Below, piece by piece: positions 33,040 to 62,700 of a stretch of DNA of 64,000 nucleotides (positions within the stretch are counted from its first letter, which is position 1; each line of letters begins with the position of its first letter). The translations under genes were made by a program, and so were the position numbers. The DNA is from Piscicola geometra (Eukaryota; Annelida; Clitellata; Hirudinida; Piscicolidae). The notes under the pieces are model-generated. The model was not told where the DNA came from, did not search any database, and saw only the letters and a list, made by a program, of their open reading frames with translations. The stretch covers positions 7,305,979 through 7,369,978 of the forward strand of contig OX030959.1 in assembly GCA_943735955.1 (NCBI GenBank), written 5' to 3'.

Positions 33040-34376
33040 ACTGTACAAAGGCTCTTGTAGACTGAAATACATGCCTTAAACTTTGTATGTTTTGGGTTAA
33101 GTTTTCTCTAGTATAAGTCTTATACTATAGAAATATCTATACAATTTTGTTTTAACTATTAAGCCTTAATAGCTTTAATAATTAAGGTCATTTAGATTTG
33201 TTCTAAAGGTGTACATACCATTCTTTTGAGAATATGGCAGATCTGACTTATCTTTATATTTTTTACATTTTGGTCATTTAGGCATTTTGTGACCATGCTT
33301 AAATTTAAAAACATTTTTTTAGCTCTGCTTGGCCATCATTGAAAAGAAATCTCAATTTCTTTGACATGCCTGATCCAAATGGCTCTATACACAACATTGA
33401 ATTGAGATGAAATAAAAGAGGAGTAGCCAACACAACACCAATTTCTTACATTTTTAGAATTTGATCACAGGGATTCTAACCTTTATGGATCCTGAGATCT
33501 GTGTTTAGATGAACTGTTGGCAGTTTTCCTAACTAGTTATTCCCTAAATCTTAATCTATCTCTATCCCGGATTGCTTCATGCTTGCTCTTGTTCTATACC
33601 TTGAAATAGTTACATGGTAAATGTGTTCAGAGAGAGTGTATTACAAGGTGAATAAGGTCAATAGGAGAACTGCCTGCTGCCCTTTGAAGTGGTTGCCAGT
33701 TGTCTCTGATCATTCATTCTTGTGTTTTGAATTAGAATAATGATTTCACTTAACTGGTTTCTGGTGACTCACCTAATAGTGCCAGGAGTCCGTCAGTCTC
33801 CTAAAATTGGCGCCCATGGAGATATTTCAGACTGCACACCGTCTACTGGCGCTGTACAAATAACAATTAAATAGCGCTCCCTTTCATATAAGTGTGGTTT
33901 GGCTGTTGGTTGCCCAATTTTTCCATGATCGTCTGACGCTGGCAAGTTGTCGAGTCTTCTTATCTCCCACCTCACAAACTTTCTTGAACTAGCGTTCGCC
34001 GACCGTATGAGCCTATATCAAGCTTTGAGATATATTTTGCCTAAGACGTCGTTGTGGCAAATTTGTGGTCGGCAGTTGCTCTTCTGTCTGAAATACTCAA
34101 CGTGTAAAACACACTCATCCACACAGCAATGTCTTGCAATCAACTCAGTAGACTTTAAATTATAAAGACCTTTTAGTTGGTTAGAAAGTTGATCGATATA
34201 ACATTTTATTGGCCGAAGTTTTCCAAAGGTTATTTTTGTCCAAGGCGTAATTATTTTGAGGTCTATATTGTCCAAGGTTTTATTCGTGTTAAGGTCTATT
34301 TTGTCCGAGGTTTGTTTGTGTTAAGGTCTATTTTGTCCGAGGTTTGTTTGTGTTGAGGTCTATTTTGTCCATACAC
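33040..34376. other. Interval after TIMM10, no identified gene
   Basis: 33040-33780 is AT-rich without coding signal. 33790-34275 holds two minus-strand open frames (60 and 85 codons) separated by one stop, with mixed composition and no recognised domain. They may be part of an unclassified mobile element joined to the tandem repeat at 34268-34376. KATNIP exons expected downstream of 34377 were not found here. Confidence 0.35.
34268..34376. repeat. 32-bp tandem repeat after KATNIP exon 6
   Basis: Three to four copies of aaggtctattttgtccgagg plus tttgtttgtgtt, degenerating at the left end. It begins directly at the proposed exon 6 donor. Confidence 0.85.
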
Positions 34377-37300
34377 CGTGGTGTTGGAAGGCGACTGCAT
34401 TCACGACAATGGGTGTTGGCATGCGATCTAGGCTGTGTTTCGTTGTTACCAAGCTATTAGCATTATTATTATTATTATTAATATTATTTTTATTATAAGA
34501 GTTGTTATTGTGTGTTTTATTTTTTGGATCCACCGGATTGCCATGGTGCAATGCTGAAAGACGAGCAGCCTTCTCATGAGCCCCATCGCCTCTTTTGCTG
34601 CTGCTGCTGCAGTCGTTAAGGTCTTTGCAACTCCTATATTCATCATCATCATTATTACATTCATCATCATCATAATTAACATCATTATCAGCATCGTTGA
34701 CTTCTTGAGCCTCCAGACGGGACAAAAAAAACAGAAGCTCTTGCTTGTCTCTGTGTGAGGATGTCATGATGATGATAATGATGAAGGTGATAATGATAAT
34801 GATGATTATGAAGGTGATAATGATAATGATGATTATGAAGGTGATAATGATAATGATGATTATGAAGGTGATAATGATAATGATGATTATGAAGGTGATA
34901 ATGATAATGATGATTATGAAGGTGATAATGATAATGATGATTATGAAGGTGATAATGATAATGATGATTATGAAGGTGATAATGATAATGATGATTATGA
35001 AGGTGATAATGATAATGATGATTATGAAGGTGATAATGATAATGATGATTATGAAGGTGATAATGATAATGATGATTATGAAGGTGGTAATGAAGGTGAT
35101 AATGATGGTGATAATGATAATGATGATGATTATGATAATAAAGGTGATAATGAGGATTATGATAAGGATGGCGATGATGATGAAAATGAATATTATCGGA
35201 TTATATGAACTCTTAAGTATCTGACCAGTGGAAAATGCAAGGATTAATGGCTTGGGAATTCAAATGATGATTCTACTCACTCATTATCCAACGAAGCGAT
35301 CTTGTTTATGAGGGAATCAAGCTTGTTTCTGTTGCAATAGTTGTTGTTGTTGTTGCTGTTGTTGTTTTTGTTGCAATAGTTGTTGTTTTTGTTGAAACAG
35401 TTTTTGTTATTGTAGTTGCTTTTGTTTTGAGTGAAGACTTGCTTGGTATTGTGATTGTTTTTGCGAGTTTTTTGGCTGAATACTTCGATGCATTTTTGGT
35501 TCGCGTCCACAGAGACGGCCTTCTTCCTGCCGACGACCGATGTAGGCGTGGTAGTGGTGCTAACAGCTGAGGAGCTGCTGGCGCTGGTGGAAGTTTTGGC
35601 AGTGGTGGTAGTTGTGGATGTAGTTGCGGTGGTCTTGGAAGAGAGAGTCGTGTAGGATCTTGCCCCAGCAAGTCTGTTTTTTTGGTGATTACGAATTTGA
35701 TCCTCCGCCTTAGCACGAACGATCGATTTACTTTTTGTATCATTAGAATTCAAATGGTTTATAGAGTGGCTTATATTTGTATTGTGCCAAGTGTTTTTGA
35801 TGTTGTTAGGTTTGTATTCTATTGTTTTCTTGTAGCATGGTGATGATGATGACGTCGATGATGGTGATAATGATAAAGATGATGACGATGAGGAAGATGA
35901 TGATGATGAGGAAGATGATGATGATGGTATCTGATTCTTAGTTTCACTTGCAGCTCCTGCCAAACTATTTGGTTCCAACACTTTTTGTCCAGTGATCGAG
36001 TCGCTGACTTCATTCTTTTGATTGTTGTCACGTTCATTGCCAATGCCATGATGATGATCTTGATGTTGATAATGATCTTGGTGATGATGATGATCATTGA
36101 CGATGTTGCTTTTCAGGGATCCTTGCAGACTCAGCCTCAATACCTGCAAAGAGTGTGCTGGTTTGTACAAGCAACTTCTAATGTTCATTATTTGCAATTT
36201 CATTAAACAATCAATTGCTTAAAACGTCTAATGAAATTATTGCAAGTTTCATCTACGCGTGTTCATTCAGTTACAGAGGCGCCAACAGACTTAACGGAAC
36301 TGTGCATTTAAGCGTTACATTTTTAACGAAGCGTTCACAAAAAGCACAAAGTCGGTTTGAAGTTGACTTAACCGGAATGTCCTTCATCTGCAGGCTGTAC
36401 ATCTCCACACCTCCATCCAGTGCATCCTCTTCTTCTTCATTCTTTCCCTGCAACAAATGACATTTTGGCCTAATATTCTGATCATCTCGCCACCCACACG
36501 AAGCTTCCTTCTCCTAACAATGATCTTTGGTAACTGACACCTCGTTGGAATGCTTGTGCAATCCATGGCTTAGTTTCCATGGTTAATCCATGGTTTACTT
36601 TCTAGATTTCAGGTTAAAAAGTCGTAACCCTAATGACTATATTCTCTGAGATTATATTAGAAAGCATACCTTCTTTTCTTCCAACGAGGCATCTTCCTCA
36701 TCTTCATCATCTTCATCGAAGTCGTCTTCATAATTGCCTGTCAGGACCGCTGTCAAGGAAGAGGATTGTTTGCTTGCTGACCACACAAAGCTTCTCTTCT
36801 TCTCCATCAACATCATCATCATCATCACCACCACCACCATCATCACCACCACCATCATCATCATCACCACCATCATCATCATCACCACCACCACCATCAT
36901 CACCACCACCATCATCATCACCACTACCATCATCATCATCATCACCACCATCATCATCACCACCACCATCATCATCATCCTCATCACCACCATCATCATC
37001 ATCATCACCAGGAGGCAAGTACTTGAGGACATCTCCGGCATGCGTCCTCACCTCGATAGAGCGGGTCTGCCACCTGCTCCGCCCAGCAGGGCCACTCGTC
37101 TGTCTAGCCTCTCTTGCCGCCCTTTGTCTGCTGCCTGTGATGGGAGGATGACGTGCTCAATAGCATTATTGCCCAGGCCATTGAGAACTCTTCAAGCACA
37201 AGAATGTAAAGAGGCTCATAATCACCCTTTGAATCCTTCACTCCATCCCACACCCCACCCAGCAAACATGCCCAATAACTAAGCCAGTACCTGCACTCCT

Positions 37301-37414
37301 GGCTGACTTGGAAATGGTGACACCTCGATGGTTAGCTCCGTTGAGATATAGAACGAACCCTTTCTCCCTCTTTTCCATCTCAGACAGGCTCTTTTGACTC
37401 ATGAACTTCTTCAT
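34377..37414 (-). CDS. KATNIP: KATNIP (katanin-interacting protein), N-terminal part, 6 exons
   Basis: Exons: 37414-37291, 37134-37009, 36737-36670, 36447-36373, 36143-35281, 34750-34377; phases agree, about 543 aa so far. Landmarks shared with human KATNIP: EKGFVLYLNGAN (residues about 18-29), SRWQTRSIEVRTHAG (exon 2), LPPGNYEDDFDED across exons 2/3, and VLRLSLQGSLKS at the start of exon 5. Exon 5 is long, low in complexity (S, T, N, H tracts) and conserved only at its ends; exon 6 starts EDKQELLFFLSRLEAQE. In vertebrates KATNIP binds microtubules and katanin and is needed for normal cilia. The family protein is about 1600 aa with a large conserved C-terminal half. No exon for that half is seen before the next gene. 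The exon 6 end is uncertain. Confidence 0.75.
34766..35110. repeat. 27-bp tandem repeat, KATNIP intron 5
   Basis: About eleven nearly perfect copies of gataatgataatgatgatta plus tgaaggt. The unit is nine codons long, so a plus-strand frame (MKVIMIMMI)n stays open; this is a repeat artefact, not a gene. Confidence 0.95.
36811..37005. repeat. (ATC/ACC)n trinucleotide repeat, KATNIP intron 2
   Basis: About 195 bp of imperfect ATC/ACC. On the sense strand it reads as GAT/GGT, which in frame would extend exon 2 with a long Asp/Gly tract. The donor CCTCCTG/GTGATG removes it, and the spliced product then agrees with the family. Confidence 0.9.
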
Positions 37415-38104
37415 AACATTAACACTTTTTAATGCTTTTTATAAACGGAAAATTCAAAGTAATCTAACTCAACTTCTCTTTAATATGAAATGCCTTAATT
37501 TTTTATTTTATTTTCTTCTCCAGTTTTTATCGAATCAAAACTAAAACCACCTGGTCCTTTAATAATTTAATAAACTTTAATTAATTCGTGAAACATCAAA
37601 CTTTTAAAATAAAATTTTAGAATTTTACATTAAAATCTGGATGCTAATTCAAATCTGTAGATCAAAATCTACATTAATTATTTCAAAAAACTTTTTTCAG
37701 ATCACTTGCTTTACTAAAGCGTTACCATAGCAATATAAAGAAAATTAACAAAAAAACTGCTTAAACAATGCTATAATTTTTAATTTTCCAGAATAAGGTT
37801 TAAAAATTAAATAAAATGAAAAACAACTTTAGTATTTTTTTCCACTTAAATTTTCAAGCTTTTTAAAAAGGCACAACTTTTTTGACGTATTTATGCTACT
37901 AAGTATTGCTACTTTATGAAAATTTAGAAACAGCATTTAAAAATCTCACAAGAATTGTTATCAACAAGAAAATGCAATCGTGAAAAGAGAAACAAAAAAT
38001 TGATCCTCCAATGAAAAGTAAACTTAACTGCTACAAACTAACGGCTGCTTGGGAATTTACTTATGGCACTTGATGGATGATAAAAGTTAAATACTTCTCA
38101 ACAA
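37415..38104. other. Interval between KATNIP start and FANCI stop
   Basis: AT-rich, 690 bp. It holds the FANCI 3' end and the KATNIP promoter. Minus-strand AATAAA copies near 37500-37515 are candidate FANCI polyadenylation signals. No other feature seen. Confidence 0.45.
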
Positions 38105-55707
<17,603 letters not shown>

Positions 55708-55884
55708 TTTTTATCACTTTAGTTAACAAGCATTAATTTACGAGTTATGAACTTAGCGCGATATACTAAAAGTTAACTTTGCCTTTACTAAATTATGAGT
55801 AGCAGAATATCATAAGAAACTGAAGGATTAAATTCTGGCTGCAGTTCAACGGGAAAGTTGATTTTTTAAAACTAGTTTGACATG

Positions 55885-56130
55885 TTATTATCATTTTCAA
55901 ATCATTAATATCTCACCTACATAGAAGTAATTTAAGATCATCCACTCAAATCCATAATTTCATCCCTAACTCTTGCTAAACGTTCTTTCCATTATGAAGG
56001 TCCATATATTTGGAACTCATTACCTCTTTATTTAACTACTTTTAATTAATTATTTACTTTTCGTAAATAATTAATTAAGACATATCTGTTCAACAAATTT
56101 ATTTACGAGCGCTCTTGACTTTGATGAAAG
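55885..56130 (+). mobile_element. LINE 3'-end fragment
   Basis: Closely matches 61440-61680: shared aatatctcacc, catagaagtaatttaagatc, gtccatatatttggaactca, tctgttcaacaaatttattt and acgagcgctcttga. Only the 3' end is present; it breaks off at the telomere-like repeats. Confidence 0.75.
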
Positions 56131-56151
56131 GTTAGGGTTAGGGTTAGAGTT
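56131..56151. repeat. Interstitial GGTTAG repeat
   Basis: Three tandem GGGTTA units (aggttagggttagggttaga), the animal telomere motif, at the junction between the LINE fragment and another repeat. Confidence 0.6.
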
Positions 56152-56335
56152 TGGACCCCAGAAGCCTCTTCCCAGGATCGCCATCTATGCTGAGTAGGAC
56201 CATCCAAGAGTTGCAGCAGATCGCCGCCCCTGATCAAGAAGCACAAAGGATGGCAGCTACGTAGTGCATGCTCTGCATAGCATTGAATCAATCAATCAAT
56301 CAATCAATCAAATAGATTTCAATAGCGCTTTTTAC
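56152..56335. repeat. Dispersed repeat, inverted match to 62466-62555, plus LINE tail
   Basis: 56152-56240 matches the reverse complement of 62466-62555 (shared tttggaccccag, ctatgctgagtagga, gcagcagatc, ccgcccctg). At 56283-56335 there follows (AATC)n and aatagatttcaatagcgctt, the minus-strand 3' tail of the LINE family. Confidence 0.65.
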
Positions 56336-56702
56336 TCAAATTGAACAGCTGGAGAGATTAAAGATTTGAAATGCTAAACATTGGAACGATTATATTTGAA
56401 GTGTCCAGACAGAGTGAAGAAGGAATTAGTGATATATCAAAAATGTTTAGAGTTTCATGCCTAAAATGAAGGTTATAGCTTGGATAAACATCGAAATAGC
56501 TAAAGAAGAGCAAGTGATTATAACATTTGCTCATACAATCTGAATCCATTTATTTTGTGTCCTTTGATTTTGGAAAACTATATTTTAAAAGTTGGAAAAA
56601 TCATAATTATTTCTCTCACCGGTTATAACCCATTTTAGTTTAGTAAACCAAATCTAAGAATAATATTTCATCGATTGCATAGAGACGTGAAAAGAAAATC
56701 AA

Positions 56703-59700
56703 TCACGCCATCAAGGCAGCCATATTCTCATGGATCCAAGACAGGTACCTGCAGGTTAAAAGAAATAGTGGTAACTTATTGGCGTGAGAGGTTGAGAATG
56801 TAGTGTACGGCATACAAGTTGTGGTGCTGCATAGCATGGATCAAATGGCGCAAAAACCCTCTGGTTTGACACCATTTTATGTCATTTTCTCAAGAAACAT
56901 TTTAAGTTGCATTGAAATATTTATATATAAATCACTTATCCGACCTGACGACATTTACAACCGCTCCAGTCTGGCAGAAGCGGTAGTCAGAGTCAGGATA
57001 CTGTTTCTTATCGACTGTGAGCACAAAACTATGAATTCCCACCAAGGACCATTTGCCGTTGTTGTCCATGCAACTGAATGGTCCTCCACTGTCTCCCTGG
57101 CGGTGCAGTGTGAAGTGATGGGAAGTAGTGTAATGATTATGGTGATGAGTTATTTTATAGTGGAATGTAGGGTTAGTGTAATGATTATGATGACGAGTTA
57201 TTTTACAGTGGCGTCTATCCTGAACGAGCTTCAAGACCACTGCGCCACCCGTTCACTAATGTTCTAAGATAGAGTCGTATAGTGTAGCTAACGTATAAAA
57301 CTAAAGTTTTCATAGCCAATTTGGTAGAGTTTATTGAAGATTCATTGAGTCTGAGGGCTCCGTAGAAGCGATGCAAGCCAGCACTAACAGAGCAGATGTT
57401 GTTGCGATTGATGCCAGGAATCGAGCTGACGCACAGGGTGGCGTTTTCAGAAACAAAGTTATCGAGAAGTGCGCTACACTGTTGGTCAGGCAGAATGTTG
57501 AGGCGGGTTTGCAGCAAGTGGTCTGAAGAGACGTCTGTTGGAAAGAAGTGCATGAAATAAGTCTATAAATTGCCCAATTTTTAAAGAATATGTAATTAAA
57601 AACTATTTATAAATGTAAAATGTATTATATGTATACGATATCCTAAAAGTGTTCAAGATCTCTTCTATTTATAAGTATTCAAAAAACATCATAGAGTTTT
57701 TCCTCACTATATTCGGTCAATCCGAGGCCTACGGAGACACAAACACGGTAGAACTGCTGCTGCTGCGTCATCCGGGAGGGCAAACAAATTGGCCTTATGT
57801 TGTCCGTGAAGATGACCTTGAAGAGAATCATCAACTTTTCAAGTTCAGTATGACCAATTTTAAGATTAATAAACTTTCAAACTCAACATTATAGTCTAAA
57901 TTATATTACATGAATGGAAATCAACTTCCCCAACCCTGGCTTTCAACCTCAGCAAGGCAATGTCATTCAGGATATCGGACGCACTGTACGCCTCGTGAAC
58001 CATCACCTTGTCCACTCCCACGATTTTTTTATTTGCATCAGTTTGGTCCACCATGCCGAAAGTCAAACGGATAGTGTTCACATCGCTGCGAATGGAGGTT
58101 TGAGGAATGAATTATAAATAAATGGATTTTTCGGACAATTTTCCATCGGTAGTTTTTTCCATTCTAAGTGTGAAACTATCAATTATTTTAGCAATAAAAC
58201 ACTAACGCATTGACGCCATTGAAAACGACACAGTGAGCGGCAGTCAGCACAAAGTTCGGCGAGATCAGCACAGCTCCACACGATGAGTCGCCTGCCTGAA
58301 AAACGAAATAGGGTTCAAAAAATTTTGAAACGACCTTCAAATCGTAGTATTTCTTCAACTTGAAGCTTCTTTAGTCATCGATAAGTTGAATGGATAGATT
58401 ACTAGAGTAAACTAAAGTAAAATAAATTAAAACTAAGAACATGTTTTTTCATTGGATGGCAATATTCTTTATCCTTCACTCACCTCCAGGTAAGCATACC
58501 ATGGCCACGCTCCCATGAGTGCTCTCTGACCGTTGACGATGTACTGGCCGTAGTTTCTGCCCTCTGACCTTGAACCGCATCCTGAAGGTCATGGGAGAAT
58601 CATTAATTATGAAATGGAATGTTTTTAGCACCATCTTCCATCATCTTCTTTCAGGACTAGACATGTACCAGACGCTTTTGAAGGTAGCGCAGTTTAAAAT
58701 CTCATCGTTGGATTCAAAACAAAATCAACTAACGTATCAACCAGCCTCACCATATTCTGAACATTTCATCGCCAGAACGTTGCTGCACTGGTTGACGAGC
58801 TTTGAGTTGACGACTACGACGCCATCAACCTCGTTGATGCTCTCAATCGATGCATAACTCGAGGGGGCTGGAACAGGAGGCGGGTTGCTGGTGAAGTTTA
58901 TGAAGTCTCTGCCGTGGTGTAGTGATGGAGTAGTGATGGTGAGATTCAGTAGAAGAATGGTGTAATAGGGGATTATTTGAAGGAAATTCATATAGATTCC
59001 ATATTGGAGGGATATATAGGAAGTGAGGAGTGCGAGAGTAAAGTGTTTGTAGAGTATGACTACGCGGGAAGGTGGCGAAGTGAATCGACAGGATGAAATA
59101 GGAGAATGATAGGATCCCTCTTTCTCACTTGAAGCCAGCCATCTTGCACACGAGAGCAGCAGTGCTCGCGTTCATGTTTCCATTGCACGCGTACAACGAC
59201 TCGCCGCCGCCAACCGCCTTCTTCAACACCTCTCCCGACTTCGCCAACGTCACTGCCACAACGAAATACTTCACAGATTTATTTCTTTTTCACTAACTAA
59301 TTTTTTCACATACAATTTCTCTTCACACTTACTCATTCACTCACCTAAAGCTCTACCCAGTATTACGGTTATCGCCTTTTTTAACCATTTCCAAACCACC
59401 CCTTTACCCTCCCTTTCTAACCGCCTCTCAATTCTCCCTTTTAGCCACCTCCTTAGCCTCCTTTTTCAACCTTCCCTCAAGCCTCCCTTTCTGACCACCC
59501 CTTCCCTTACTTTCCCACCACCTACAGCATCCTGTCTCATCAGCTCCATCCGAGCAATCAACGACGCCATCACACTTCTTCTGGTCACTCAAGCACGTTT
59601 GACTGCCCCTGCATCTGAACTGACCTGCACTGCACGGCACTGTGTGTCAATTTTGTGTTGCATTTCTTTCGTCTATTTGTTTGTTAATTTTATTTGTTTG

Positions 59701-62700
59701 TTTGTAGTGAACTTGTTGCAGTGTTCTCTCATTACTTTTGACTTGAGCGCCAGTAATCGAAAAGAGTTAATAGACAAAACTTGAGCGCAGTTATGCAAAT
59801 AAAAAAAGCAAAGAAATTATGAGATTTGTTAGATTCCTAGAAGTCTTTAAAACTATTTTGAATAATTTTTTCGCATAACAGAGAATATAACGAGTGCCAT
59901 TTCACGCAAAATTATTAAAAAAACGTCACAACGGACTCACCACACGAGGGAGGCTCTTCGTCATCAGCGTTAGGACAGTCTTTCACTCCATCGCAGATGA
60001 ACACTTTGTCCAAACACTTACCCTCTCGGCACTTGTACTGGTCAGAAGCGCAATCTGGTGATGGAGATTTGATCGATGGAAAGTACAGTGGGGTGTTAAA
60101 GAACAGATTTTTGAGTGGTTTGTGTTCAAGGGTTTAGCATTCATTTCTATGTCAATTCAGTTATAAATGTGGTATTTAGACAATCAACCACACCATTCAC
60201 ATCTCAGTCTTCACCGCATAATCGAAACACCACCAACTGCAGTTCAATTCATCAGATCCATCTTGGCAATCTTTTTTTGTATCACAGACTTGAGTCGGCG
60301 TCAAGCACACGTTTTCTTTGAGGCACTGAAAGCTGTAACGAGTGTCGTTGCAGTAAAGGGCAATTCTGGCTGCAACAGTGTTGGTTGTGGTTAGGGTAGT
60401 AGTCGTGGCTGTAGATGTAGTGATTGCGTTTGTAGCTGTAATTTCTGTAGCTAAGGTTGTTGTGTTAAAGGTGGAAATATATAGAAGGGATTTAAAATAT
60501 TTTGTTAAAAACATGTAACAAATGTTAACTATTTACTTTTTTTTATTTTAAAAATTTATACTTAGTGATGAAAATATTTTAATTTCTAGCAGAAATGAAT
60601 ACACCATCGACAAAACCTAATCCTTCGCTTCCTTTTTTTGATCTATCCTAAAAACTTCAGGCATGCCCTTACATATACGACTTCAAATAAAATTGTAGGG
60701 CATACTATTACAAGATCTGTTTATTTTCTTTAAATCACTGTACCTCTAACCCATCTACTTACCCATATGGTGTTCCTCAAGGTTCTATTCTTGGTCCTTT
60801 GTTCTTTATTCTATACGTCTCTGAACTATCTTTTATCCTTTCCTCTCATTCTCTCAACTCCCTATCCTATGCTGACGATTCGCAGTTATATGTCAGCTTC
60901 GATATATCATCTTATAATACTGTCATCTATATCTTCATGTCTATTATCTATTGAAAACTGGTCTAGCTCATTGTCTTCAAAATTGAATCCACTAAAATTT
61001 GAACATTAATTTTTTGATAAAAATTATGGTCCATGTAATTTTTCCACTCATACTATTGTTCCATCTAATCATATTCGTAGCTTAGGATTTATTTTTGACT
61101 CAAAATTAACCTTATCAAACCAAATTCTATCAGTTACTAAATCTTGCTATTTTCATCTCAGACGTATCAGACAATTATTACCTTACTTAGATGACCCTTC
61201 TTTAAAGATGTTAGTCTCTGCACTTTTTTAATCTCGAATCGACTATTGTAACTCACTCTATTATAATTTACCTGAAAGTACTTTAAAACCATTTAAATAA
61301 ACTATTTAATTATGCAGCTAGAGTCGTTAGCCGTACTCCTATTTATCACCACATTACACCCTCTCTCATCTTATTACATTGGCTCCCCATCAAATTTAGG
61401 ATTATATTTAAAATCTGTGTTTTTATATTTAAATTAACTCAAATCTCTAATATCTCACCCTCATAGAAGTAATTTAAGATCATCCACTCATTATTTCATT
61501 CCTTCAATTAATAACTCTTTTGCTAACCGTTCTTCCATTATGCAGGTCCATATATTTGGAACTCATTACCTCCTTATTTAACTACTTCTAAATCATTATT
61601 CACTTTTTGTAAGGATCTGAAGACATATCTGTTAAAAAAATTTATTTACGAGCGCTCTTGAATTAGATGAAAGAGCGCTATAGAAATGTATTTGGCTGAT
61701 TGATTGAAGATGAAATTTTATTTCATTAAAAAACAGTGAAGCATCTCGATTGCAAAGACTTTTCGAAATTTCAACCCAGCAATCAAGTAGCTTCCGTTTC
61801 AATTATCCAAATCTCTATCATAATTTATTCAAGCAATCAACCATTACTTTCCCTCACTAACTGTTGTTGTTGCCTTGGTTGCTGTCACCCTTGACAACTA
61901 CAAGCACAACTACCGCTGCAACAATGCCACCAGCTATAACCAATGCCCCCAGCAGTCCAGCCTGAGCATGGGGTATGCGTCCAACGTGAAAGAATTAGTG
62001 AGCCAGTTAGTTAATGAGTAGGAGGAGGTGAATGTGTAAACAATTGTTATAGAAAAATGGATTAATTGGTAACAATATGGATTAATAGGAATTTTAGAAA
62101 TAATCATATATATTAATGGATGAATAGGGAGAAAATAATCTTCATCATCATCAGCACCCATTCCACCGTCAATATAACCCAGCACTCCACATTTAGACTC
62201 ACCACAATCTTTAGCACTGTGAAGGTGGCTAAGGGAGGAGCAGTGGTTTTGGAAACTGTTGTCTTTCTGACTGGTGCTTGTGGTTGCTGCTGTCGCTGTT
62301 GCGGAATCTCTACTCTGAACAATAAATATATTTATAATTAGAATCTTTATTCATCCATTTTGCATAAATTGAAAAACAATGAATTTTTTGAATTTTTTCA
62401 AAACTGTTGACGACTCGTATTTGTCTTGGACCGAATAGCTGGTCCCATCACTCGTAGTCCACATAGCAGGGGCGGTGATCTGCTGCAAATCTTAAGGGCG
62501 TCCTACTCAGCATAGACGGTGATCCTGGAGGGGTCCTGGGGTCCAAACCATTGAAGTGGACTCCTTCACTACCAAAAAGTAGGGGGGTCTTGATCCCAGG
62601 ATCCCTTCAAGATCGCCGCTTATGCAACATAGGACTTATAAACATGCATCCAGCTTCAAAAAAAGTAAAGAGAAGATACCCACAGCCAACAACGATCACT

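Larger units (their letters stand above)
55708..56702. other. Interval between FANCI start and protease stop
   Basis: Holds the FANCI promoter, a LINE 3' fragment (55885-56130), three telomere-like repeats and a short dispersed repeat. A minus-strand AAATAAA near 56553 is a possible polyadenylation signal of the protease gene. No gene seen. Confidence 0.45.

Noticed and set aside
34745..35224. 159-codon plus-strand frame of (MKVIMIMMI)n
   Set aside because: A 27-bp repeat happens to be nine codons long; it lies in a KATNIP intron on the other strand.
36728..37051. Asp/Gly-rich extension of KATNIP exon 2
   Set aside because: Splicing at CCTCCTG/GTGATG to the acceptor at 36738 restores the family motif PPxNYxDDF, so the GAT/GGT repeat is intronic.
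58204..58581. Protease as a digestive trypsin
   Set aside because: It has a membrane segment, three LDLa modules and an SRCR-like module, and lacks the trypsin pocket residues.
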